This document shows positions 1 to 8,216 of a DNA stretch of 64,000 nt, in pieces. The notes under the pieces are model-generated. The model had not been told where the DNA came from, did not search any database, and worked only from the letters and a program-made list of their open reading frames with translations. The stretch's first letter is position 1. Each line of letters opens with the position of its first letter. Source of the DNA: Nocardia inohanensis NBRC 100128. Lineage in GTDB: Bacteria; Actinomycetota; Actinomycetes; Mycobacteriales; Mycobacteriaceae. Made by a program: the position numbers and the translations under genes. The DNA lies in contig NZ_BDBK01000003.1 in assembly GCF_001612945.1 (NCBI RefSeq), positions 62,001-126,000 of the forward strand. Direction: 5' to 3'.

Positions 1-1323
1 CGCGCTGACCTCCTCCAGCGGCACCCCGAGCACCGGGCTCTGCGCCAGTTCGGCGAAGAGCCCGCCGATGGTGGTCTCGGTGCCGTCGGTCCGGCCCGCC
101 ACATAGTCGGCGGCCGCGGCCAGCATTCGATGATCCGCCTGCACCCACTCGCCGCGTAACTGCACCAGATCCGATTTGGACTGCACCAGCCGGTGCATCT
201 CGGCGGGGGTGAGCACGATGTCGCCGAGCGCCAGCTCCCAGCGGAACTTCACCAAACCCTGTAGCCCGACCGCGCTTTCGGTCGCGGCCGGGCTCTGCAC
301 CCGCAATTTCATGGTCGGCGCGGCCACTCGCCAAGCGCGCGGCAGCAGCAGCTTCACCCCGGCGGCTTGCAGCACCGACGCGCCGTGCGCGACCAGATCC
401 ATCACGACCTCGGTCGGCAGGAACAAATCCATGCTCCGGGCGTCCCCGGGCAGATCCCGCAGCCGGGGATACGCCTGCTTGGCCGCGGCCAGCTTCTCCC
501 CCGCGATCCGCACCAGCAGTGGATCGCCGGGCAGCAGCACCGGTTGCGGCGCTTCACCTTCCGTGCGCAGGCACACCTCCAGCCGCCACAACCCCCCGGT
601 GTCCTCCTCCTCGGGCTCCAGCAGCCGCAACAGCAACTCCGGCTCGTCCACCGTCAGGCTGGTCCGCCAGTCCTCCAGCACCGCCGCCACCCGATGCGAA
701 CCCGTCTCCAGGGGTTCGGCCGCGAGCAGGGCGGCGAGCAGCGGATGCGATTCACCCTCCGGGGCGGCGCCGGCATCCAGGCGGATGCGGGCGATGGGGT
801 CGGTCAGCTCGGCGACCAAGTTCTCCAGCACCGTGGCGGGCTGCCCGGCGACCTTCAGGGCCGGCGGCAGGGCCACGGCGAGCTCGGCCAGCCAGGCGCG
901 CTGCCGCTGCCCGCCGACCAGCCGCCAGCGCACCCACCATTCGCCGTCCTCGCGCCGGACCTCGGGCACGATCCGCCCGGCCCGCACCCAGCGGTCCACC
1001 CCCCTGGCAACATGCGCGAGGAAGCGCAGATCCCCGGCCACGGTCCCGCTGGGCAGCGCTTGCAGCAGTACCCGGGCGGCGGATTCGGGGGCCAGGGCGT
1101 GCGCGCGGACCTGTGCGCGCTCCGGGCCGTACTCCCCGTTCACCAGCACCTCGGCCTGGTGCCGGAACTTGGCCGACCGCACGATCGCGCCCAGCGGATC
1201 GGGCAGATTCGCGGCATCGACCGTGGTCAGCGGCTCGCCGGGGGACGCCGCGGCGGCCGTGGCCGCACCCGGGTGGTGCCACAGCAGCAAGCCCGAGCCC
1301 GGTGACCACAGTCCGTGCAGCAT
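1..1323 (-). CDS. SNF2-type DEAD/DEAH helicase, N-terminal part (cut by window edge)
   Basis: The minus-strand frame is open from an ATG at 1321-1323 down to base 1, giving the first 441 residues. They begin MLHGLWSPGSG and contain GGLWRLEVCL, VKFRWELALGD and LVQLRGEWVQ. These match the SNF2-associated N-terminal region of the actinobacterial HelZ/Rv2101-like ATPases (remembered sequence). The ATPase core, with Walker A and DEAH motifs, would lie beyond the left edge and cannot be seen. The family is an ATP-dependent nucleic-acid translocase of uncertain cellular role. The gene is divergent from the small gene at 1615, with about 290 bases between them that hold no convincing ORF. Confidence 0.85.
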   Translation of the reverse strand, partial: MLHGLWSPGSGLLLWHHPGAATAAAASPGEPLTTVDAANLPDPLGAIVRSAKFRHQAEVLVNGEYGPERAQVRAHALAPESAARVLLQALPSGTVAGDLRFLAHVARGVDRWVRAGRIVPEVRREDGEWWVRWRLVGGQRQRAWLAELAVALPPALKVAGQPATVLENLVAELTDPIARIRLDAGAAPEGESHPLLAALLAAEPLETGSHRVAAVLEDWRTSLTVDEPELLLRLLEPEEEDTGGLWRLEVCLRTEGEAPQPVLLPGDPLLVRIAGEKLAAAKQAYPRLRDLPGDARSMDLFLPTEVVMDLVAHGASVLQAAGVKLLLPRAWRVAAPTMKLRVQSPAATESAVGLQGLVKFRWELALGDIVLTPAEMHRLVQSKSDLVQLRGEWVQADHRMLAAAADYVAGRTDGTETTIGGLFAELAQSPVLGVPLEEVSA

Positions 1324-1614
1324 CCGACCATCAAATCAGCCGGGTCCGACAGCCCGGAATCAACCCGTTATGCCGTGTTTCCGAGGTGTCATCCGGGGCA
1401 TTGCGGAAATCCGGCAAATCACCACCCCCGCCGGGTCTTCTTTTTTCCGCCGTATCGGAACATACTTGGATATCCGCAGGTCACCGCATACGGCGAGGTC
1501 GCTTGTGCCCGTCCGCGACGGGATTCGGCGACGGCCGGCGGGGGCGCACCCTGATAATCCACCGCGACTCAATCCGGAGCCGTGGCACTTTCGATACCGA
1601 GGGAGGCCGTGGAG

Positions 1615-1977
1615 ATGACGATTCTGCTCCAAGTGCTCGAGCAGAGCTTCACGCCGACAACGCCGTGGGAACGACGCAAGTTCACCTTCGTGGACACGAC
1701 CAAGATCGTGGGGATGCGCCTGGACGGGCAGTCCGGGGTCTGGCTGGATCTGTCCAGGCCGGGAGAATCACAGCGTCTGGCACGGACCGTCGATCCGCGT
1801 GATTCCATCACGTTCCTGCTCACCACCTTCGCCAAGATCGCCGAATGCGAGGATCGCGGCGGCTCCTGGCTGATCGGCCACGATGGCGCGCACAGCGAAT
1901 CCATCCAATCCATGCGGTATCCACCGCAACTCTCCGAGACCGCGGCGGACGACCTGCTCGCCCACGCCTGGTTGTAG
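1615..1977 (+). CDS. Hypothetical protein, 120 aa
   Basis: Not recognised. The ATG at 1615 is chosen because GGGAGG lies at 1601-1606, a good distance upstream; an earlier in-frame start at 1582 has no such site. The product is soluble and acidic, with no signal peptide or membrane segment. Visible stretches include WERRKFTFVDTTKIVGMRLD and a WLIGHDG segment near the C-terminus. It stands alone between the divergent helicase gene and a lipoprotein gene 72 bases downstream. Codon use is normal for the window, so it looks like a real gene without an assignable function. Confidence 0.7.
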   Translation: MTILLQVLEQSFTPTTPWERRKFTFVDTTKIVGMRLDGQSGVWLDLSRPGESQRLARTVDPRDSITFLLTTFAKIAECEDRGGSWLIGHDGAHSESIQSMRYPPQLSETAADDLLAHAWL

Positions 1978-2049
1978 ACACGCCCGCGCGGGTCGCGCGA
2001 AGACGCTCGAAAGCGGCGTAGGACAGCCGCTTTCGGGTAGACCCGTGGT

Positions 2050-2766
2050 GTGTCAGCACTTCACGGGTCCCGCTTTTCTCGGATTCCGGCCGCGCTCGCG
2101 GTGCTCGCCGCGCTGATACTGCTAGCGACAGGGTGCACAGCTATCAGCGGGGAAACCGCGCCCGCGCCCGGCAGTCCGGCCCGGGCGGAGATCGAAAAGC
2201 TGCTGGCCGCAGTACGAGTCGTCGATGCGCGCGGGCATCCGGGCGGATACGAGCGCGGGTGCAAGAGCGGGCAGGGGTGCGTGTTCGGGCCGGCGTGGAG
2301 TGACGACCAGGACGCGCCGGGTGGGCACGACGGTTGCGACACCAGGAACAACGTTCTGGGGCAACAGCTTTCAGCGGTTGTGCGCAAGGGCGACTGTGTC
2401 GTGGTCTCGGGCACGCTCGATGATCCGTACACCGGCAAGCGCATCGAGTTCACCAAATCCGATGCCAAGGATATTCAGATCGATCACGTGTATCCGCTGG
2501 CGGCGGCCTGGGATATGGGCGCGTCCGGATGGAATGCGGCGCAACGGCTGCGGTTCGCCAACGACGTGGAGGTCAATCTGCTGGCCGTGGACGGAAAGAC
2601 CAACCAGGACAAGGGCGATCGCACACCCGGCGACTGGTTGCCGCCCTCGCGAGCCGGGCACTGTTTCTACGCCGGCAAGTACCTCACCGTCGCCACCCGC
2701 TACGAGCTACCGGTCACCGCCGCCGACCGCGACGCGCTCGCCCGCATAGCCCGAACCTGCCCATAA
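2050..2766 (+). CDS. Secreted HNH-family (DUF1524-like) lipoprotein
   Basis: The 238-residue product starts with a signal sequence ending in LLATGC, a lipobox-like site placing the lipid-modified Cys near residue 29. The mature part carries the DUF1524/HNH pattern: IDHVYPLAAAW, then FANDVEVNLLAVDGKTNQDKGD and DWLPP. The His of DH and the Asn/Lys of NQDKGD are the presumed metal and catalytic residues. The family is a putative extracellular nuclease common in actinomycetes; its substrate is not known. The GTG start gives a plausible signal peptide. Its last 60 bases overlap the 3' end of the convergent TetR gene. Confidence 0.83.
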   Translation: MSALHGSRFSRIPAALAVLAALILLATGCTAISGETAPAPGSPARAEIEKLLAAVRVVDARGHPGGYERGCKSGQGCVFGPAWSDDQDAPGGHDGCDTRNNVLGQQLSAVVRKGDCVVVSGTLDDPYTGKRIEFTKSDAKDIQIDHVYPLAAAWDMGASGWNAAQRLRFANDVEVNLLAVDGKTNQDKGDRTPGDWLPPSRAGHCFYAGKYLTVATRYELPVTAADRDALARIARTCP

Positions 2767-3381
2767 TTCACCGAAGAGCCGGAACGCCTGCGCCGCGGTG
2801 AGCGGATCGCGCTCGTCCACCACCGCCTCCTGGAGGCCGAGCACCCCCCAGGACAGGAAGGTGATGGCCGCGGCCGACTCGGCGGGCTTCCGGTCCAGGT
2901 GCGGACCCAGATGTTCGGTCAGCAGCTCGGCGTACATCTGCCGGACCGCCCGCAACACGGTGGCATTCGCGCGCGGACCGACAAGCGGGCGATAGACCCG
3001 CGGATGCTCACCGGCGAGCCGGAACAGGATCGACACCGGGGCCAGCGGTGACGGTTCGGCCGGGCGGGCGGCGAGTTCGCGGGAAATCATCGTCCGCACG
3101 TGTTCGGTACAACTGACCACCAGCAGATCGTCCTTATCGCGATAGTGAGCGTAGAAGGTCGACCGCCCCACGTCCGCGCGATCGATGATGTCCTGCACCG
3201 TGATCCGCTCGTACGGTCCCGCGCTCATGAGTTCGATCAGCGCCTGGTGCAGTGCCAGCCGAGTGCGCCGCACCCGCCGATCCACCGGCGGCGACGGAAC
3301 GGGCGTTTCCGCACACTTTCCGGCATCGTGTCCGGAACCGTACGGATTCGCCAATTCTGGTTCTGGCCTGGACTTTTCCAT
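2707..3381 (-). CDS. TetR family transcriptional regulator
   Basis: A 224-residue protein with an N-terminal TetR DNA-binding domain (ITVQDIIDRADVGRSTFYAH at about residues 59-78) and a C-terminal ligand domain of TetR_C_33 type. The start is uncertain. The ATG at 3381 leaves only 17 bases to the divergent methyltransferase gene and gives an unusual 32-residue extension. A GTG at 3285 gives MDRRVRRTRLALHQALIEL, typical of the family. A 6-bp inverted repeat (TTCCGG-N8-CCGGAA) at 3318-3337 lies inside the extension, which favours the shorter form and autoregulation. It overlaps the HNH gene antisense by 60 bases. Confidence 0.85.
   Translation of the reverse strand: MEKSRPEPELANPYGSGHDAGKCAETPVPSPPVDRRVRRTRLALHQALIELMSAGPYERITVQDIIDRADVGRSTFYAHYRDKDDLLVVSCTEHVRTMISRELAARPAEPSPLAPVSILFRLAGEHPRVYRPLVGPRANATVLRAVRQMYAELLTEHLGPHLDRKPAESAAAITFLSWGVLGLQEAVVDERDPLTAAQAFRLFGELWAGSGYAGERVAVGGGDR
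3318..3337. promoter_or_regulatory. Inverted repeat, candidate TetR operator
   Basis: TTCCGG, eight bases, CCGGAA: perfect 6-bp arms. It lies between the likely functional start of the TetR gene (GTG 3285) and the methyltransferase start (3399). That is where an operator for both divergent genes would be expected. Inference only. Confidence 0.4.
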
Positions 3382-3398
3382 CCTTCGATGATGGACAC

Positions 3399-4139
3399 AT
3401 GACCCGAAACGAACAAGCCTCCGGAACCGAATCTCGGCAAATCGGCGCCCTGATCACCTGGCCCCGCCGCTACAACCTGCTCACCGATCTGTTCTTCCTC
3501 GGCCGGGCCGACCGGCTCATCGCGGAACTCGCCGACGCCAGTGGCGTGCGATCCGGCGATCACGCCGTCGATATCGGCTGCGGTCCCGGCCGGTTGGTGC
3601 GTGCGATGAGCGAACGCGTCGGACCCCGTGGGCAGGTGGTCGGCGTCGACCCCTCGGCCCCGATGATCGACTACGCCGGCACGCACTCGCCCGCCAATTG
3701 CCGCTTCGAGCTCTCCCCCGCCCAGTCCCTGACCCAGCCCGACGCCGCCTTCGACGTCGCCACCTCCACCTTCGCCATGCACCACATCCCCGACACCGAA
3801 CGCGAACGGGCGCTGCGGCAGATCCACCGCATCCTGCGCCCCGGCGGACGGCTCATGCTCGCCGACGCCACCCCGACCAGCGGAATCAGCAGCGCCGCGA
3901 TCCGTTTCATGGCCCGGGTGTCGGCCCGGCGGCACGCACGCGGCGGGCACGAACACGGCCAGCACGCGCACGACAGCGGGCGCGGGCACGACCGGGCTGG
4001 CGGCCGGTCCGGCGATCCGCTGGCCGCGGTGGACGTTCAGCGGTACCGGAAAGTGCTGACGGACATCGGCTTCACCGATATCGAGTACCGCACCAGCCGC
4101 TTCCCGGTCGGCATCCTGACCGCCGTCAAGCCGGACTGA
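3399..4139 (+). CDS. SAM-dependent class I methyltransferase
   Basis: A 246-residue protein with a Rossmann methyltransferase fold. Motif I is VDIGCGPGRLV (about residues 50-60), followed by VVGVDPSAPMI, FDVATSTFAMHHI and LRPGGRLMLAD. This matches the Methyltransf_11/UbiE-like group. A His/Gly-rich insert (ARGGHEHGQHAHDSGRGHD) lies before the last strand and could bind metal, though nothing else shows this. The substrate is unknown. ATG 3399 is used; longer frames run into the divergent TetR gene. The TetR gene probably controls it. Confidence 0.82.
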   Translation: MTRNEQASGTESRQIGALITWPRRYNLLTDLFFLGRADRLIAELADASGVRSGDHAVDIGCGPGRLVRAMSERVGPRGQVVGVDPSAPMIDYAGTHSPANCRFELSPAQSLTQPDAAFDVATSTFAMHHIPDTERERALRQIHRILRPGGRLMLADATPTSGISSAAIRFMARVSARRHARGGHEHGQHAHDSGRGHDRAGGRSGDPLAAVDVQRYRKVLTDIGFTDIEYRTSRFPVGILTAVKPD

Positions 4140-4169
4140 AACGCGGTCCGGGCGGGCGATACGCCCTGG

Positions 4170-5003
4170 TTACAGCGGCTCGGGGCCGGTGGCGACGGGC
4201 CGCTTCGGGTCGTTGGACCACTGCGACCAGGAACCCGGGTAGAGCGCGGCATCGATGCCCGCTACGGCCAAGGCGGCCACCTGGTGGGCGGCCGTCACCC
4301 CGGAGCCGCAGTAGGCGGCGACCTGACCGGAGCCGAAACCCTGGAAACGCGAACGCAATTCGTCGACCGGCTTGAAAAGCCCCTCGGCCGTGAGGTTTTC
4401 GGCGGTCGGCGCGCTGACGGCACCTGGAATATGTCCCGCGCGCGGGTCGATCGGCTCCACCTCGCCCCGATAGCGTTCGCCCGCACGGGCATCCAGCAGC
4501 AGGCCCGCCCAGGACGCGGCGGCGTCGGCGTCGATCACCGGCATATTTCCGGAGGTCAGCACCACATCGCCGGTCTCGGGGTCGGGCTCCTCACCCGAGA
4601 CGATCTTCCCGCCCGCGCGTTCCCACGCCGGCAGCCCGCCATCGAGAATGAACACCTCCGGCATGCCCGCCCAGCGCAGCAGCCACCAGGCCCGCGCCGC
4701 CGCCATCCCGCCGGTGGCGTCGTAGACCACGACCGTATCCCCTTCGCGCACACCCCAACTGCGCGCGCACTTCTGCAAATGCGCGATATCCGGCATCGGG
4801 TGCCGCCCCTTCGCGGGCGAGGGCGGTGCGGCCAGCTCGGTCTCCAGATCCACGAACACCGCACCCGGAATGTGTCCGTCCAGATAGTGCTGCGGACCGT
4901 CCGGATCCCCCAGCGCCCACCGCACATCGAGCAACCGGGTCCGGGAATCCCCGCCCGCCAACCGCTCCTGAAGTTCCCCGGCCGAGATCAGCACCGCGCT
5001 CAA
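4170..5003 (-). CDS. sseB: Thiosulfate sulfurtransferase (SseB-like rhodanese)
   Basis: A two-domain rhodanese. The N-terminal domain has VVVYDATGGMAAARAWWLL, inactive at the Cys position as usual. The C-terminal domain has the active-site loop AAYCGSGVTAAH with Cys232. Sulfur would move from thiosulfate or 3-mercaptopyruvate to an acceptor. The sequence resembles M. tuberculosis SseB (Rv2291) more than SseA: RWALGDPDG near the N-terminus and LYPGSWSQWSNDP at the end. TTG at 5001-5003 is chosen because GAGGAG lies just upstream; a GTG at 5009 would overlap that site. This copy keeps the catalytic Cys, unlike the second rhodanese at 46045. Confidence 0.88.
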   Translation of the reverse strand: MSAVLISAGELQERLAGGDSRTRLLDVRWALGDPDGPQHYLDGHIPGAVFVDLETELAAPPSPAKGRHPMPDIAHLQKCARSWGVREGDTVVVYDATGGMAAARAWWLLRWAGMPEVFILDGGLPAWERAGGKIVSGEEPDPETGDVVLTSGNMPVIDADAAASWAGLLLDARAGERYRGEVEPIDPRAGHIPGAVSAPTAENLTAEGLFKPVDELRSRFQGFGSGQVAAYCGSGVTAAHQVAALAVAGIDAALYPGSWSQWSNDPKRPVATGPEPL

Positions 5004-5126
5004 GCCCACTCCTCTTCGCAGAAATTCCGCACCTGAAGACGTCGCCCCCACCCTACGCAGCCCGCTCCGCCGCCGCGCCGAAAGCCCACCCACGCCCCCG
5101 CGACCACGGCCGGGGGGCGGTGCTCG

Positions 5127-6335
5127 TCAGGTGGCGGGACGCAGCAGCCAGCGAACGATCAATCCTGCGACCAGGGCCCAGAAGGCGGCACCGATGCCGA
5201 GCAGGGTGACACCGGAGGCGGCGACCAGAAAGGTGAGGGCGGCCGCGGAGCGGTGCTCGGCCGGGGTGAGGGCGGCGGTCAGGGCCGCCGCCAGGGTCGC
5301 GATCAAGGCAAGGCCCGCAACGGTTTCCAGGACACCCTTCGGGGCGGCGGCGACCAGGGTGACGAGGGCTCCGGAGGCGAGAGCGAGGACGAGGTAGCCG
5401 AGGCCCGCGGTGAACGCGGCGATCCAGCGGCGTTTCGGGTCCGGGTGCGCGGCCGGGGCGGCGGAGAGGGCGGCGCTGATGGCGGCCAGGTTGATGGCGT
5501 GCCCGCCCGCGAACGCGCCGAGCACGGTACCGAGGCCGGTGACGCTCATGGCCGCCCGCCACGGAACCTGATAGTCGAAGGTCTTCATGACGGCGGTGCC
5601 GGGAATGTTCTGCGCCGCCATGGTGACGATGTACAACGGAACCGCGACGCCGATCAGCGCCTGCCAACTCCAATGCGGCACAGTCAATTCCACGCGCGGC
5701 ACCATGGCCGCGAAGTCCAGTGCGCGATGGGTGACGACGATGTCGATCGTCGCGCCCGCGGCCGCCACGGCGAACGCCGCGAGCACCGCCCAGCGCGGCG
5801 CGAACCGCTGCAACAGCAGCCACGTCACGATGACCGGCACCACCACCGCCGGGCTCACCGTCAACGCCTTCACCGGCGCGAGGCACAGCGGCAGCAGCAC
5901 ACCCGCCAGCATGGCCTGCGCGATCTCCACCGGAATCGCCGCGATCAGCGCGCCCAGTCGCTGCCAGAAACCGGTCAGCACAATGAGAATCCCCGCCACC
6001 ACGAACGCGCCCACCGCCGCCGGCCAGCCGCCCGCCACCATCCCGGTGCTCGCCAGCAGCGCCGCCCCGGGCGTGGACCAGGCCAGTGTGATCGGCATTC
6101 GATAGCGGCGGCTCAGCACCAGCATCCCCAAGCCCTGCGTGACGCAGACCGCGAGCAGCCCCGAAGCCGCTTGCCCCGCAGTAGCTCCCATGGCGGTCAG
6201 CCCGGCCAGCACCACCGCGAACGAACTGGTGAAACCGACCAGCGCGGTGACGATCCCGGCCCCGATCGGCTGCCCGATCCCGGTTTCGGGCGCGGTCTCG
6301 ACCGCCGGCGAGTCGCTGGTTGTGCTGGTACTCAT
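5127..6335 (-). CDS. benE: BenE family benzoate/H+ symporter-like transporter
   Basis: A 402-residue membrane protein with about 12 hydrophobic segments. It matches the BenE family (PF03594): PITLAWSTPGAALL in the first third, AVMKTFDY and AFAGGHAINLAAISAAL in the middle, the latter being the family signature. BenE proteins are annotated as benzoate or purine-type proton symporters in the cytoplasmic membrane. No aromatic-degradation gene is nearby, so benzoate as substrate is a family guess. It lies 86 bases downstream of the AsnC gene on the same strand and could be co-transcribed with it. Confidence 0.85.
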   Translation of the reverse strand: MSTSTTSDSPAVETAPETGIGQPIGAGIVTALVGFTSSFAVVLAGLTAMGATAGQAASGLLAVCVTQGLGMLVLSRRYRMPITLAWSTPGAALLASTGMVAGGWPAAVGAFVVAGILIVLTGFWQRLGALIAAIPVEIAQAMLAGVLLPLCLAPVKALTVSPAVVVPVIVTWLLLQRFAPRWAVLAAFAVAAAGATIDIVVTHRALDFAAMVPRVELTVPHWSWQALIGVAVPLYIVTMAAQNIPGTAVMKTFDYQVPWRAAMSVTGLGTVLGAFAGGHAINLAAISAALSAAPAAHPDPKRRWIAAFTAGLGYLVLALASGALVTLVAAAPKGVLETVAGLALIATLAAALTAALTPAEHRSAAALTFLVAASGVTLLGIGAAFWALVAGLIVRWLLRPAT

Positions 6336-6421
6336 CGCGCCATCGTGGCGGTCCAGTCACCCCCGAGTCAGCGGCCAATCGCCCGAAACTGGACTGAATT
6401 ACCGCACGCGCGTCACCGCGG

Positions 6422-6955
6422 TCAGCGCAGGTCGAGGTCCTCGGCGGGGCGGGCGGGGGCGGTGTCGGCGCCGGCGAGACGGTTCAGCAGGGAGGTGGTG
6501 CGGGGACCGACGAGCGAGCGCATGATCAGGGCCATATTGGTGCGTTCGACACCGGGGATCTCGAGAATGTGGCCGGTGATCCGGTAGAGGTCGTCGGCGT
6601 CCTGCGCGACCACGCGGACCGTGAGATCGGTGGGGCCGGTCATCCCGCAGACCTCGGTGACCTCGGGAATCTCGGCCAGTTCGGCGACCACGGAGTCGAG
6701 TTGATGCTGGTCGACCACCACCGCCACGAAGGCCGAGAGGGGGTAGCCGAGGGCGCGCGGTTCCACCCGGCGCTCGAAGCTGGCCAGGACGCCGTTGGTC
6801 TCCCAGCGCGCCAATCTGGCCTGCACCGTATTGCGCGAAAGACCCAGGCGGGCCGCGAGTTCCACGCCGGTCGCGCGGGGGTTGGCGACCAATTCCAGCA
6901 ACAGCCGGGCATCGGTGGCGTCGATCGTTCCGGTAGCGGGCTCCCTACTGGACAT
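6422..6955 (-). CDS. AsnC/Lrp family regulator
   Basis: A 177-residue protein with an N-terminal AsnC helix-turn-helix (ATGVELAARLGLSRNTVQAR, about residues 27-46) and a C-terminal RAM ligand-binding domain ending in RTNMALIMRSLVG. Lrp proteins sense amino acids and form octamers. It is divergent from the 2-oxoacid dehydrogenase operon starting at 7137. In actinomycetes such a regulator commonly controls the neighbouring bkd-type operon, so branched-chain amino acid or ketoacid sensing is likely (inference). ATG 6955 gives the normal family length; a GTG at 6979 is the alternative. Confidence 0.88.
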   Translation of the reverse strand: MSSREPATGTIDATDARLLLELVANPRATGVELAARLGLSRNTVQARLARWETNGVLASFERRVEPRALGYPLSAFVAVVVDQHQLDSVVAELAEIPEVTEVCGMTGPTDLTVRVVAQDADDLYRITGHILEIPGVERTNMALIMRSLVGPRTTSLLNRLAGADTAPARPAEDLDLR

Positions 6956-7048
6956 GTCAGGCAGTATGACACCCCCCACCCCGGTTCAACCGAGCATTCT
7001 GCTCAGTTGCCGTGTCGGTGCTTGCGCAGTTCGCCCGAAGGAGGATGC

Positions 7049-7068
7049 TGTGTGATACAGGACACACA
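7049..7068. promoter_or_regulatory. Inverted repeat upstream of the 2-oxoacid dehydrogenase operon
   Basis: TGTGTG, eight bases, CACACA, lying between the divergent AsnC/Lrp gene and the E1 alpha gene. It is a candidate binding site for the Lrp-type regulator. Confidence 0.35.
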
Positions 7069-7136
7069 CCGGTTGCTCACAGGACACAATCCTCCGGCGA
7101 TGACGGTGTACCCGGTGTTTCGAGGAGGCGATACCC

Positions 7137-8216
7137 ATGCCCGAGAAGAACGCCTATCCGGTGCAGTTGATCCAGCCCGACGGCCGGCGCGTGCACGATC
7201 GCGTCCACGCCCCACTGGTCGCCGACATCGATGCCGAACGTTTGCGGGCCATGTACACCGACATGGTGATCGCGCGGCGGATCGATACCGAGGCGACCGC
7301 GTTGCAGCGGCAGGGTCAGCTCGGATTGTGGCCGCCGCTGCTCGGGCAGGAGGCCGCGCAGATCGGCTCCGCGCATGCGTTGCGCGCCGACGATTATGTG
7401 TTCTGTAGTTACCGCGAGGCGGGCGTGGCCTGGTGCCGCGGCGTGCCGCCGGAGCAGATGACGACGCTGTGGCGCGGGGTCGCGCACTCCTGCTGGGATG
7501 CCGACGCGGTCAAGATGACCAATCCGGCGATCGTGGTGGGGGCGCAGGGGTTACACGCCACCGGATACGCGTTCGCCGCACATCTCGAGGGCGCGGAGAT
7601 CGCCACCATCGCCTACTTCGGGGACGGGGCCACCAGCCAGGGCGATATCGCCGAGGCGCTCGGGTTCGCGGCGAGCTGGAGTGCGCCGGTGGTGTTCTTC
7701 TGCCAGAACAATCATTGGGCCATCAGCGCGCCGGTGCGGGTGCAGAGTGCGACGCCGATCGCGCGGCGGGCCGTCGGCTACGGGATTCCCGGGGTGCAGG
7801 TGGACGGGAACGACGCGCTGGCCGTGCTGGCGGTGACCCGGCAGGCCCTGATTCGGGCCCGGTCCGGCGGTGGGCCGTCGTTCATCGAGGCCATCACCTA
7901 CCGGATGGGGCCGCACACCACCGCCGACGATCCCACCCGGTACCGCACCGCCGCTGAACTCGAACTGTGGCAGCGGCGCGATCCCATCGATCGATTGCGG
8001 CTGTTGCTGCAACGAGAAGAGCTGTGGGACAGCGACTTCGAACAGGAGGTGGCGGTGCGCGCCGATGCGGTGGCGGCGCGGCTGCGCAGCGCCACCCTGA
8101 ACATGCCGGACCCGGAGGTCACGCAACTCTTCGAGCACGTCTATGCCACCCCGCACCGGCTGATCGAGGAAGAACGCCGCGAGTACACCGCCTACCTGGA
8201 GGGAGCCCAGTCATGA
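7137..8216 (+). CDS. bkdA: 2-oxoacid dehydrogenase E1 component, alpha subunit
   Basis: A 359-residue thiamine-diphosphate enzyme subunit. The cofactor motif begins at Gly162-Asp163-Gly164 (YFGDGATSQGD) and ends with FFCQNNHWAIS. GPHTTADDPTRYR near residue 260 is the phosphorylation-loop region of E1 alpha. With E1 beta it decarboxylates a 2-oxoacid and passes the acyl group to E2 lipoate. Similarity to BkdA (Rv2497c type) suggests branched-chain 2-oxoacids, though pyruvate cannot be excluded. GAGGAGG at 7122-7128 fits the ATG at 7137. First gene of a three-gene operon; its stop overlaps the E1 beta start. Confidence 0.92.
   Translation: MPEKNAYPVQLIQPDGRRVHDRVHAPLVADIDAERLRAMYTDMVIARRIDTEATALQRQGQLGLWPPLLGQEAAQIGSAHALRADDYVFCSYREAGVAWCRGVPPEQMTTLWRGVAHSCWDADAVKMTNPAIVVGAQGLHATGYAFAAHLEGAEIATIAYFGDGATSQGDIAEALGFAASWSAPVVFFCQNNHWAISAPVRVQSATPIARRAVGYGIPGVQVDGNDALAVLAVTRQALIRARSGGGPSFIEAITYRMGPHTTADDPTRYRTAAELELWQRRDPIDRLRLLLQREELWDSDFEQEVAVRADAVAARLRSATLNMPDPEVTQLFEHVYATPHRLIEEERREYTAYLEGAQS

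Noticed and set aside
752..1309. A 185-codon minus-strand frame within the SNF2 region
   Set aside because: The frame running from 1323 to the window edge carries the conserved SNF2-associated sequence; this one is Arg/Gly/Ala noise in another phase.
4591..4920. Extra frames within the SseB-like gene
   Set aside because: They lie in the wrong phase of a complete conserved rhodanese gene.
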